64,000 bases of DNA from NCBI GenBank assembly GCA_030141605.1, contig JAQGDQ010000018.1:1032501-1096500 (forward strand), written 5' to 3'. Under the pieces are notes generated by a model. The model saw only the letters and a program-made list of their open reading frames with translations. It was not told where the DNA came from and did not search any database. Below, piece after piece: positions 11,851-23,840 of this stretch. A program made the translations under genes and the position numbers. Position 1 is the first letter of the stretch; each line of letters starts with the position of its first letter. This DNA is from Tubiluchus corallicola (lineage: Eukaryota; Priapulida; Priapulimorpha; Priapulimorphida; Tubiluchidae).

Positions 11851-12899
11851 AATGGCACACAAAAGATGTTTTTTAAGAATCAGTCTTTGTTTTTGTATTA
11901 CCTTCGTTATAATTCTTCTTGTTGTCATCATCATCATCATTATAATTAATCTTTCGCATCAGCATTATTGTCTTCGTCATTATCATCATTTTCATACTCG
12001 TTACTGGGGCCAGCCTTTTTCGTCGTTTGACACTTTTACAGAACCCGCTAGCTTTCTCGGCCTTCGCCAAGGTTTTCGTTAACACCAATTTTATTTCGTT
12101 TTGAGGAGAACGAGAAATAATGGTATTTTGACTGTTTTTTTTAGAATATAGCCATCATTGAATTTTTCCATCACTCACAGACTGCCCGCCACAGGAACAA
12201 AGTGTCGATATTCTTTTTTTTCTGAAAATATAAACTCTTAATGATTATTAATTTAATTAAGTAGCAGGTTTTGGAGAACAAAAAACCGGATGTAGACATA
12301 CCGAGTACCATTCCATTTTCAGTGAAGAAAAAACTGAATTTATTAATGATCACTTTAGTCGATTTTTATCACTGATTGAAAATTTGACCATATTTCATGC
12401 GCCGAAAGTGATTTTTAAACTACACGTCTGTAACAATTTGACAAGCTGTTTTTGAAGAACGTTCCTGCAAGTCGGCTTCTGGACCAAGTGTCAGTAAAAA
12501 AATGCTAGATTAACAATCCGTAATCACTAATTAGCGTTAAAATACTTAAAAATTGGTTTAAAAATGTAAAATATCACTAATTTTTAATTGCGTAGGTCTG
12601 CGTTCAAGGCAAGTTTGCTGTTATAGTCTTTGTTGTCGCATGTCTTTGTCAACTGCACTGCTGTAATTATTAAGCTCGTCTTTTGAAAATGGGCTAAAAA
12701 ACTGTATTATCTTTTTTATAGAATGTAGTAAGAGGATGTGAAGCATGGTGAAGCATTGCTGCAAAAATTTAAGTTCGTTCACTTGCACTCCTGGCAGTCA
12801 CTGAAGGCATCCCGTAATTTTAAAACTGGGGTTTAATGCAATGTTTTGATTTTACGAGTGGATTCATTTTTACGAACCATCTTACATATTTTATCATGC

Positions 12900-13110
12900 T
12901 CAACTAAGTTTCCTGAATATCCCTGCTTGCATGGAAATCGGATTGGTGTGTTCCCACGCAAAAACCTTGCTTGATTAAAGTGATTTGGCCTGCCAAGCCT
13001 GTGCCTGTCAGCACGGATATAGACAGCTAAATCCGATGTTGTACTGTCAGCCCCTGTCTGATTGATGCGCTGACTTGCCTGCCAAATTTTGCTTCTGCAT
13101 CACAATAAAT
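12900..13110. promoter_or_regulatory. Candidate teashirt intronic enhancer C
   Basis: Contains TGTC directly followed by TGATTGAT (13055-13066), a MEIS-like half next to a PBX/HOX site, within a block much less AT-rich than its flanks. Confidence 0.28.
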
Positions 13111-14419
13111 GTACCAGCTTTGCTTTGAAAAAGGCACGTGTGGTGGTAGAGCATTATTAGTGGCCGTGAAGTTTAGGTTTACAATCAGTATAATATGCTT
13201 AGGACTGCAAAATCTATATTCTGAAAACAACACATGATAATGCATTGCTAAACTATTAAGAAATCATAGTTATTAACGGAATAACGCAGCGCTCAAACAA
13301 GCAGCATTATTAATATTACAGTGTTTGTAATAATTTATTGTACTTAATGTAGTCCATTTTGTTTTCAGTTAAACACATTCTTGGTCGTTAAAACTACACA
13401 CAAAAACTACTTTTCATTGGTACTAAATGAGTGAAATGGTCCATTTGCTGATTATTTGCAATACTCTTTATAAGTTTAAGCAGTCCGCCCGATACGTCTC
13501 ATTTATGTGTATCGAAAACACTGCCAAATGATATATGTAGACTTGCCATTATAAAAATCCCAGTTCGTTATTGTCTTTTCTGTAATTAGGTACCTCATTT
13601 CTGAACTCTGGCAGAACATTCATTCACTTGAATAATATTATTCAGTCAAATCTCTTATATTAATATTCTTGGTATCTTAATATATATATATATATTTATT
13701 TATATATAAGATTCGAGGCTACAGCTCCGACCAGGGCAACATTTGTAAATATTATTGCATCGCAGTTGAAAATATTAGACGAAACTCATTAAATGTTTTC
13801 ACAAGTGCTTTTACTACCTGATCTTTTCGTCCCGGTTACTTTTCATTGTATTTTGACAGTTTTCGCATACCGGTTTATTGCCTTTTTTCTTGTTCCACAA
13901 ACAACAAATGACATCTTTATGTCGGTGTTTGACTTGATTTATGACGTCATTAAGGGGCGTTGGTAGTTTGGCATTAAATAATTTGAGTGACAATTCGTGA
14001 TCATGATAAATACCTGTTTAAGCTGATGGACTTAACTCGTTTACTTCCCGTGTTTCTGCGCTTATTATCAACGACATTTTATTCAAGGTTTTGCAACGTT
14101 CTCCTCGGCACTTCAATTTCTTTGTTGTTCGCTGAAGATACTACAGTGACTTGCATTAAAGCTGCTAGCGAATATGGACTCTCGTCATGTCGCATCTTCC
14201 TTAGCTATTAGCGGCTTGATAATTCTAGAAAATGTTTTCGCTTATAGTCTGGCGAAATCATCTTGATAGACCTTGTCATCTGTCACGATTTTATACAAAT
14301 GAAGTTAGACAAGTTTTGTGCAGAAGCAACAATGGTCTGATGATCGTTATCCATCACAAGTCGAACAAGGCTGAGCTCCTCTGCGCACAAAACCTGTCAA
14401 AACCGTTAAGATGAATGTC

Positions 14420-14570
14420 AGTTTATCAATTCCTGGCGCAGTAATTACCTCTGATTACTGTAAATACGTGTATTCGCTCAGTGCAATTCTGTTATCTATA
14501 TTATGATAATGCAAATGTCAGGCTGCAGTTAGCCGGTGGCCATGATGGATGAGGTGCTTTTATCATCTTA
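14420..14570. promoter_or_regulatory. Candidate teashirt intronic enhancer D
   Basis: Contains gtaattacc near 14441 (homeodomain core) and an octamer ATGCAAAT at 14509-14516 (POU-type site). Confidence 0.22.
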
Positions 14571-14739
14571 GCCCTGCTTTTACACTTTTTACTATACAAG
14601 TTTACTTTACTTTATTTACTTCAATTAAAATGACTTGTTGATTAGCTGCACAAGGTTGTATTTATTCAAAAGGCTCTTTTAGGGTCCTCAGTGTTCTGCA
14701 TGCTTCACAGGCATCTAATGATACTTCCTATCACGCGGC

Positions 14740-14880
14740 GTGGTAAAAAATAAACGCATCTTAGTCATTGCTGTTAATGTTTAATGAAGCTGGAAGACGG
14801 CATTAATTGCACTGCACTTTTATTATTATGCTGATATTAATTATGCTTCAAGAGATGCTTGTTTGCCCATAAGAATATTA
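14740..14880. promoter_or_regulatory. Candidate teashirt intronic enhancer E
   Basis: Clustered homeodomain cores cattaattgc (14801-14810), ttttattattatg (about 14818-14830, posterior Hox/Cdx-like) and attaattatgc, about 250 bp before exon 2. Confidence 0.22.
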
Positions 14881-15119
14881 TGTGCTGTACATGCTGTAAT
14901 ATAAAACCAGAAATTACAGTAAATAATAAATAATTCATAAAATATTTTTATATTTTACGACCAGCATGCTTTGTTCTGAACTGCCGGGCGCCGATTAGAT
15001 TAACTCGGAAGTGTCTATTTTATGGCTGCTCCCACTTATTTCACAATCATAGCTGCCATAAATCATATTGACATCCTGTTCTGTAGTTTCTGATGAAACA
15101 AAATTTGTTTTTGTTGCAG

Positions 15120-18064
15120 ATTCTATTGATGGAACTGTGGAGGAAAGCAGTGACGAAAGCGATGAGGAAGAAGGAACTGAGGAGTTGAATGATGGCGACA
15201 GTGCATCAGATATGGAGTCATCTGATGATGGGATCAGCCACACTAAGAAGCGTAATGGTGAAGAACAAAAACATATTGACAAGACTGCTAAAGAAGAGTC
15301 GAAAGAAAAGCAGTATCACTTACATACAGAATTACAAAATCAGCCTCCTGACACCCAAGCTCCTGCATCTGAGAAAGCATCTTCAACACCAACAACTGCT
15401 CGATTTCACAAAGGCAGTTTTAGTACTCCTAAAATGAGGTATTTAAGTCAATACAGACAAGAACAAGCTCAGAAACTTCAAACTCAAGAAACTGCTACAA
15501 TGTCTTATTGTGACGATAATAATGTTGATAGATTGCCTTCCCAACATGAACATTCAGACTCTACACAGACTGAGACTAAACCTGCTACCATTAAGGTAGA
15601 GAAGTCACAGGTGACAGACTGTGCATCATCAAAATTAACTAATATTTCTGTGACACCCAAATGTGAAAATGTGAAAGTGAAGGATGAATGTACAATGCCT
15701 TCTCCATCGGCATCTCCCAAGTCTTGCATTTTGCTGATGGAAAATGTAGCTCTGAAGAACGGTTTGCAGCAGAATGACATTACAGGATTCAAATGTACTT
15801 GCGGACACATGTTTAGCAGCTTAAAAGAGTATACTGTCCACATGGGACAAACGGGCCATGCACCGAATCACAGCACACAGTTATACCCACACAAGTTAGT
15901 TCGTGGACAGGATATGTGGCTTGTAAATGGTAACGAACAAACTCAACAGATTCTTAAATGCATTCGATGTGGAGAATCATTTAAATCGTTACCTGATTTA
16001 ACAATGCATATGATGCAGACTCAGCATTATGCAAACATTGTGAGTCCTGGACAAATTGATGAACCGGTGATTAATGAAAAATTTCTGAAAGACACTTTCA
16101 AGTGTAAAGTTTGTTCTGAATCTTTTAATAATTTGGCAGAATTGACAGAACACATAACGTGCCACAAGCACTACAAAGGTCACATTTTAAAATCAATATC
16201 AGAACGAGCCCACAAACTTAGATATAGTTCTTTGTTGGGCACAAGTTCTAGAAGTCAAGATTATCCATTGTCTCCTGAGCACAGTGTCTCGCAGGCTTGC
16301 ATACGATGTGAACATTGTGGCACTTTAGTACATATGCATAACTTTTCTGCACATGTGAGAAAGTGCTTGACCATCACTGCTAATGAATTAGATTCTAAGA
16401 AATCAGAAGCACTTAAATCGAAATCCAACTGTGTACAAATTATGTCCTCTTTATCACCTAAACGGTCTGCAGTAACGGCACACAAGAGTTTTCAATGTGC
16501 ACCTGCTCACAATAAGATCAAAACTTCAACAAAGTCACCTGTACAACCTGCTGATGATGAACCTATGCCAGAACCCCTTGATTTAAGCAAGAAAAATAAA
16601 AAAAACAGTGAGTCAACAGATTCAGCGACGAAAACAAGTCCTGACACAGCAGATTACTCTGTTTTAAGTGCAATACAGTCCTTAATTGATCGTCGATTTA
16701 AGGCTGGCAAGAACAATCAATCACGAAGTCTCAGGCAGGCAGATTTCCTGCTCCGTTCGCATACAAATATCACCGCAAATCCCATAGCTGCTTACTTTGC
16801 TCATTCTGCAGCTTTGCATCAAAGGGCTTCAGTGACAATGTCATCTGACAGGCAAAGGTCTCAGCAATATACAGTGGAGAAACGAACAGACGAAACTGTC
16901 AACACGAAGTCTCCATATGCCAAAGAGTTGAAGCGGAATGTGCCAGCAGATCACATTAGAAAGGTCATTGATGTGTCAAGCAAGACTGACATGAAGGACA
17001 TCAACAGACTGTCGTTGAAATGTTCTGCTTCATCTGCAAGCCATCTGCTGCACTTAAAGTCTGCTGAAGCAAGAAAGCACCATTCTGATTATTATAGCAA
17101 ATACAGGCCAAAGCCCGAACCCCGTGAAAGACCTAATGAGGAACAAGCATTGAAAATCACCAGTGATTATTTCCGAGCTAGGTTATTTGAACTAATGAAA
17201 AGGGAACAAGTGCAATTAGCAGGTTTTAAAGCCACAGGTGTGAAAGTAGAAGCAACAGAATTACAAAATGATGCATACATAAGTGAGGAAAACCATTCTG
17301 ATGAGGTTTCTGGTTATGGAAACGCCAAGTTAAACGGCGGTGGTCTTGATAAATCACCTCGGGGCAGTACGGACGAGGGAGATGAGGATGGAGTGAGTGA
17401 CAGTGACAGGCGTTCCACAGAGGAATGCACAACAGCAGATGAATCATCAATCAGCCTGACACACCACCTTAATAAATCACTAACAGAATGTGACAGGAAA
17501 AAATGTCATGCACAATGCACACAAAAGCCTAATTGCAGCCTGCAAGTCAGCCATTTACAGGAGAAAAGTGATCATCATGAAAGTGAAGTGGCAGGTACTA
17601 TACAGGAAGTCATCCACAAAGTGGGAGGTGAGGAGGAGAGTCTAAAAAATGGTGAAAGAATCAGCGATTTGGCTGACAAGAGTGATGGTTTAATGGAAAA
17701 CAATAAAGAGGGAACAGGTGGTAAGAAATACTCGCCAAATAACTCTTTGACAGATAGAACTGATGATGAATGCTTGTATGAAAAATCTGCTAATGAGAAT
17801 TTATTGCTCGGCAAAAACGCTGTCAGTGATGATATATGGCACAAAAACTGTGAAAACCTGACGAAAGGGTTGAAAGAGGATTTGGATGACAGCCCATTGA
17901 GTATACTAAAGCGAAAATTTGCCCCTGAAAATAATCATTATCAAACTGACACTATGGTGAAAAAAGTTCCCAGGCTTTGTGCTGAAATTATTGTAGACAC
18001 ATCACCAATAAAAGAAAATCCTTTAGTTAGTTTACAAAAGCTGCTTGATAAAAAACTCTGCTGA
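15120..18064 (+). CDS. tsh: Teashirt/tiptop zinc-finger protein, main exon
   Basis: The exon starts after ttgttgcag (15119) and joins exon 1 in phase 1 (T plus AT, Tyr14), giving a 994-residue protein; stop at TGA 18062-18064. Order: Ser/Asp/Glu-rich acidic N terminus (about 20-55); three widely spaced teashirt-type C2H2 fingers with H-x5-H ends (about 239-260, 294-316, 342-364); a C2HC finger (about 410-429); a CtBP-binding PLDLS motif (499-503); a Lys/Ser-rich C-terminal half ending near an NPLVSLQKLL helix. Teashirt proteins are nuclear repressors that pattern trunk, appendage and gut and act with Hox, CtBP and Wnt inputs. Finger 1 has C-x-C instead of C-x2-C. The homeodomain and C-terminal fingers of vertebrate TSHZ are absent, as in protostome tsh/tiptop. 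Confidence 0.93.
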
Positions 18065-18375
18065 TACCGATACAGTATTAGTCAAGTACTTCTTTAATAC
18101 ATTATTTTTTCCAGTTTATATTTATAATTCACAGCTACAGCTCTTTAAAATCGGTCACCAATACAACTAATCGATTGGTTTCATCTGTTGCCTTCTTTCA
18201 ATATGTTAATTCACTTTGTTTGTGTCGCGTGTACTTGTTGGCTTTTCGTTGCTAATTTATTCCTTCTGACTTTGTGCAGTAATTATTACAAATAGCAGCT
18301 TTTAATGTTTGTCTTTATCATGTGATTTTATCTGTTAAATTTAATATTTTGTATTATGGTGTAAATAAACGTCAT
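18065..18375 (+). other. Teashirt 3' untranslated region
   Basis: AT-rich sequence from the stop codon to the first AATAAA at 18364. The end is inferred. Confidence 0.55.
18364..18369 (+). terminator. Poly(A) signal AATAAA of teashirt
   Basis: Canonical signal 300 bases after the stop codon. I saw no earlier AATAAA in the 3' region. Confidence 0.65.
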
Positions 18376-18429
18376 GAGTAAGTATATAATATATCTCAGA
18401 ACCGCAACTTTTTTCCAATGTTTAACAGC

Positions 18430-18930
18430 CCATGTGTATGCGCGCTCTTTCTTATGCTTAAAAATAATGACCTTGATAATGTGCAAGGACCTCTATCATG
18501 GCTGAAACGCAAGAAAGATTGATAGTTGTCAGATCATTAGTCATGTTTATGGTGGTTTTATTAAAATGAGGCTGCGCAAAAAGCCGTCGCAAACGCCGCC
18601 ATATTTCATCAGCTCTGTTAAAGCTGTCAACTTCGCAGCTTTCATCTGAAATCAAGGCGATCGCGTCGGCCTCATTCTCGTCATAGCGACCAAACTATCT
18701 AATACATCACGGTGACAGTTGTGAGAACCGTCTTGCATCCGAGGAGAATAGCTAATTTATGTTCCGTGAACAAACGCCGGCTATTGTACACCGTGAAATG
18801 TTATTAAATTCAATGACGTGTGAAACGACGAATGTATGGTGAGATGAGTCAGCGAGAGAGAAAAGAGTTTATTCTCATTTCACATAAATCACGTCCTGCG
18901 CAATTCTAAATTGCGAGGAAAGTCCCCCCG
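18430..18930. promoter_or_regulatory. Complex block just downstream of teashirt
   Basis: A CpG-containing, non-repetitive block (cgccgcc, cgatcgcgtcgg, acgtgtgaaacgacg) with no usable reading frame. It is compositionally distinct from the AT-rich flanks. It could be an enhancer or an untranslated exon of an unseen transcript. Confidence 0.22.
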
Positions 18931-19632
18931 GACGTCGCATGAACTTTGTTAAATGAAACACCCAGTGTATTTGCTTGGCAAACGGAAATTACGTGCTATC
19001 AAAATATATTGAAGATGTTTTACTATGCCTTGTATGCTATGCACAGTTTATGTTTGGTACCTGCGATGTTTGCACGTAATCCAGCACATGTACAAAACTG
19101 TACAACATCATTACATTATTTGCGTCTCTACCCAGTACTGCTTGCTGATCCTATTATGCTGCCATCATCAGGAAACTAACAAGGCCACGAAGTTATTTAT
19201 TATTGCCATTGTTAGCTCATTTTTATTAATTAATGTGCGAAAATTACCACATCTTAAAATCAAACATGTAATCTTGCTAAGTAGTCGTATGAAGCACTTT
19301 AGTGGGGCAAAGTTGATGCATATATATCATCATTTTAAACAGTGTGTATATCAGTTATGGTAAGGTAGTGTCGAAAATGCGTTTTATTAGTACTTGCGCG
19401 CTACTTTACTATACAGTGACTTCAGTACATATTACAGTTTTTTATGGAACTGTTTAGTTGCTTTAAGTAATCATGCAAATGGCTTCACTTGTTAGTATTG
19501 TAAAAAAATGAAAATGTATTTTACAATGTCATCAGTATTAGATGAAATGGGCGCATGTATGATAACTGAGGTCAGTTACAGCAAAGTTTTGCACTGTGAT
19601 CACAAACAGCCTTTATAATAGCGTGGTAGTAG
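18931..19632. other. Non-coding DNA downstream of teashirt
   Basis: No gene, repeat or strong motif seen. Overlapping short open frames at 18946-19363 lack motifs and splice context. Confidence 0.5.
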
Positions 19633-20179
19633 TTCTAAATCATGGGTTCCCAACCTTAGGATCGTGACCCCAATTGAGGTCGCGAAGCATTTTTCGTGGA
19701 GTCACGGGCTAGTCCAATTTTTTTTAAAAGTGCTGTTTTCGTGAAAAATGCGTAAGTATGTGGTCTTATTTCCTCAGCCTCTCATTACATCATTTTGTTC
19801 TGGAAAGTGGAACCGGGTTTTCCCGCTCTAAATGCGGTATACCAGTGCTTGATTTTCGGGGGAAATGGAAACGCACGTTGTTCTGTACAGTGTACACTGC
19901 CCAAAAGCGTGTTGCTATTCATTTTACGTTGGGTCTCCTTAGAAACCTATTGCATTGCGATACTGTCGCTGAGAAACAGGTGCAACCATCACATGAATGA
20001 ATGAAACAATCACTCATTGTTCAATAATTTGTTGAATAGTAAGTTAAAATTAATAAATGCGAACGATACTGACTTGTAATAGTATAACATGTGATTATGT
20101 TCTTCGTGGAGTCATGATATGATGCAAGGTTTTGGAAAGGGCCGTCGTCAACAAAAGGTTGGGAACCACTGTTCTAAAT
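19633..20179. mobile_element. Non-autonomous hAT-like DNA transposon
   Basis: The element spans 19641-20171 (531 bp). Its left end catgggttcccaacctt matches the inverted right end cagtggttcccaacctt (right end at 20171). Both are bordered by the same 8-bp target duplication ttctaaat (19633-19640 and 20172-20179). The 8-bp duplication and CAGTGGTTCCCAACC-type ends are typical of the hAT superfamily. The interior has only short overlapping open frames and no transposase motif, so it depends on a transposase from elsewhere. Confidence 0.88.
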
Positions 20180-20789
20180 AGTCGTTTAGCGTTGTCTTTA
20201 GCAATGATCATAGACTATTTCTAACAAATGCTAGTCAAAACAATTGTTTCAGTTATATTGAGAACCTTATATAGAAATGTCTTTGACTGTTGTCAGAAAC
20301 ATGGTTGTTCTGTACGTATGTTGGGTAAATCATGGCGCTTCGTGTACAAGTAGTTTTGAAAAAGTTACAGAAATTACTTTATTGCGATAATATGAGCTTA
20401 ATCAAAAATGACTTCCACACTCGGTAATTCATAATAAGTCATTCATTTCATTCAGTATAATTATAATAATTCATTCAGTAATAACACAGTTGCCACGTAG
20501 TGCCTAGTTGTCGCACTGAAACCTTTTTAAAACGCCTATACCAATGCCAATCCCGAACACTAATTGCCACTAAAACAACAGTATTTATACTTGTGAAACT
20601 GCGCGTAAAAATACAAACATCGCATCCATTTTTAGGCGGGGATTAAGGCCTGCTTAACTTTTATTTTTTTCCAACAGGGCAGTCGTGCGTAATTTGTAGC
20701 GTTTGTAGGGTGGGTAGTTACTTGTTTAGTTTGTAGACAGCTTTTAATTAATATCAGGAAGCTGTGATGTGCTTTAGGAACCGTTCCCC

Positions 20790-20960
20790 GTAACAGGTAA
20801 TTACTTAAACCGAAGCTCTCCTGCGCGTCTCATTACACAAATTAATCTCTCGCCATTCTAATGACAACTAATCATTAAAATTTGTGTTGAAGGCAGGACT
20901 TCTAAGACGCTTAAATGTCACCTGACGAACCTTGCGCGTGCATGCAAAAAATAATCTTAA
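20790..20960. promoter_or_regulatory. Candidate regulatory block with homeodomain cores
   Basis: Contains aggtaattactt, cattacacaaattaatc, ctaatgac and ctaatcattaa within about 90 bp, a dense cluster of ATTA/TAAT cores in a less AT-rich block. Confidence 0.22.
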
Positions 20961-22139
20961 CAAAAATCTCGTTTCTGAAACTCCAAGTTCTGACAGCTAA
21001 AGCCATATATACCTGTCAATATGAGTGCAATAAGACGAAAACTATAAATTATTTGCGATAAATTTAGACATAGATGGTGAAGTGTAGAATGTAGGTGGCT
21101 AGAAGCTTATCTGTCACCAATATCAAAAATATGGCTGGTTAGGTTTACTATTGACCTTATAGCTTTGTAATCAATCAAGATTTATGGCACGGCGATATTA
21201 GGTCTATAATACGTTTTTTCCGGCCCTGTGCCGTTTCTTACTTCATATTGTATCTGGTTAAACTTAGTTTTGTCTTAATTGCCATTCATTTAAGGTTCTG
21301 ATCGACTGGCCCACACTGTCACTTTACCTGGTATAGGCGCATTGCAGTGTCCTATGTTTGGTTTGGGAACGCAGTTGTAGTTCATATAGTTGACAAACTG
21401 AGAATGCTGTCTTTTCGTGCAAACAGATAGTAATAACCAAAAAAGAAAACTGATTCTTTCTATGCTAAAGCTTGGTGGTAACGACATACATCTAGTTGTC
21501 ATTTAGTTCATTTTGTATAAGCACAATTACTCGTGAATAGGGAATCCTGCCACTTTATTTAGACACAGTTATGATCTATATATACGCGGTCAAACGTGGG
21601 ACACTGTCACACTACCTCTTTGTGTAATCACAAGTCAAGTAGTTGCACCTGTATTTCGTCCGCTGAGGCATGTTTTCACTTCGTGTAAACATTGATGGCA
21701 ACGTCGTTTTCTGTAAATATTTAGTAACAAGTGCGTCACTTGTACAGATTATGATGTCACTTGTATTTGTATGATCTGTCATATGTTGTAGAAAAAAAGC
21801 TGTAATATTGTGTACGGAGGAGTTTGGGCTGCAGGAGCGGGTAATAGCTACGTATCGTGGCTTGTAAATAGATTTACTATGCCAGCTTTTGATATATCAA
21901 GTTTTGAAAGAATATGTAATCTATATATGTGTCGCACCAGGCCTGCCTAATCAATGATTTATATACTAGAGTATTATCGTTAACGCAACAATAGGCATTT
22001 GACAAAATACTTTAAATATGATTATTCGCATGACCTTGGTGTGAAACTATATTTTATTTTAAACCATTTCGTATGACTCACGATTGGCCTAAATAACCCC
22101 ATGATGAATGTTAATGTCATTGATTAATTGCTAGTCTCA

Positions 22140-22340
22140 AATTCCAGGGTTGTTGTTTAGTGCGCAGGACAGGTAATAAAAGCTGTAATCCCGCGTGATG
22201 GATGGCTCGCCACTCTGCAAATGGAAGCCTCGTTGATGACAGAATGTCACATTTGACAAATGGTCTCTGCCTGCGCAAATGCTAAGCTTTCTGCTCACCG
22301 GATGGGAATTTGATTATCATAAACGAGGGTAAAGTGCGTG
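22140..22340. promoter_or_regulatory. Candidate regulatory block with PBX-MEIS-like site
   Basis: TGATGACAG at 22234-22242 is one base from the TGATTGACAG PBX-MEIS composite site. The block is GC-richer than its flanks and has no open frame. Confidence 0.22.
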
Positions 22341-23840
22341 CTGTTCGCAATTAACGTTCAAGTATGCACACAACAACGACAAAATTTCCAAAATCGTTAA
22401 TTCCCGTTATAATAATTAATAGGGAGCGTCGTTAAGTAAACTCGAGTTTTGGAAAATTCGTTTCCAGCTATGGAAATTAGCTTTTAAGCCATTTTATAAT
22501 ACATACATTTCACCTACCGCACATATTGCAATAAACGCATGTGACTATTCCTTGATTTTATTAGTATAATAATTATTGATATTCTCGAATAATTTCCACT
22601 TTTCCTGCCGTTTACTGCAGCATCCAGTGATGCAGCAATTATATAAGCAGACTGAAATATACATAGAAGCGATATTATCAGCCTCTAACGTGTGAAAATA
22701 AAGTTAAACATCAGTTACTCGGAGCTTAATCAATATCATGTTCAAAATCATATTACAATAAAAATCTTTAGGCATTTGCAGAGCATGCTATCAGAGGCTG
22801 GCATTGGACAGCTATTAAACTAAAGTCCAGTCATTAAAGTCGCATGGGAATAATATCATAACTATGGCTAGATGGGGTTGAATAGGCTTGTATTCACACC
22901 GCTGTAGTTCACTTCAAATATAATACAGTGGATAGGCACATGCATGCAGCTGAAACTGTCACTCAAGAGGAAAGATACAATGCAAAATTTTATCTAATAT
23001 CAGGCTTTCAGAGTTTGAATGACAGCGCAGAGGATTCTGAGGTGCTTGACAAGGCAATCAGACAAAATGAACGCATGATGGCAGTTACCACATTTACAGG
23101 GGAGTACTGGAGGTGACCGTTCTGATTATAGGCGAAAAACATGTTCAACGCAACATCTAATCTGCTACTAAATAAATGCACTACATATATGCCTTGTGTC
23201 CATAATGCCTATTCTCGTTTCGTCATTTTGCAATTTACTTATACGCCCTCTTATAAAAGGATTAAACTCGCTATTGTCAATGGCGGAGTGTGCAGGACAA
23301 AAGTACTTCACATTTAAAGTGACAGATGTGCTTTTGCGTCACTTTTTCTATGAAAGAACAGTTTCAGTGCAGACATTTTAGACGCTGTCAAATGTAAAAC
23401 GGTTGTCAATAATATGACAGCGTGATGACAAGTTTAAGACTTTGAGCATGTAATAAGTTTGCGATTTCAAGTAAAAAACGCAAATCAGCAAAATTACGCT
23501 ACCTAGAGGAAACAGCAACTGATAATAAATTGATGTAAGCTTTTTTCGTCGGCATATGGCTGTCGATCACAAAAACAACAATTACAACAATAACTGCGAT
23601 TGGTCACGGTATGTGCATAACTACATAGTCAGGCAATGTCAGTCCCTATTAATATACAGATGGGTCACATCAAGAAAACTTCTTGGCGGTATTATTGTCC
23701 ATAGGCATAGTGCCACTTGCTATTTCTTTTTTTGAGGGAGGATACATACTCATTTGAATGTGCCAAGTTGGCTAACAGTGTAGCGAAGTATATAAAAAAG
23801 AAACGTGTAATTATATGCTACTGGTCATCGAACCTGTATT

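Larger units (their letters stand above)
8161..15119 (+). other. Teashirt intron 1 (6.96 kb)
   Basis: A phase-1 intron from gtgagt at 8161 to ttgttgcag at 15119. It holds an AT repeat and a perfect inverted repeat near its start, and several less AT-rich blocks listed separately as candidate regulatory elements. No further coding exon was found. An extra phase 1-1 exon cannot be excluded, but the exon 1 to exon 2 join resembles the vertebrate gene. Confidence 0.7.
20180..23840. other. Gene-free DNA
   Basis: Ordinary AT-rich DNA, with two candidate regulatory blocks listed separately (20790-20960 and 22140-22340). A 62-codon open frame at 22928-23116 has non-repetitive sequence but no recognisable domain. 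Confidence 0.5.

Noticed and set aside
15068-15119. Start of the teashirt protein at 15068
   Set aside because: The codon is TTG and the sequence to 15119 is intron ending in ttgttgcag. The exon 1 join at 8160 explains the frame.
22928-23116. 62-codon frame with protein-like composition
   Set aside because: A possible acceptor precedes it but there is no donor-linked partner exon and no recognisable motif. More likely non-coding.
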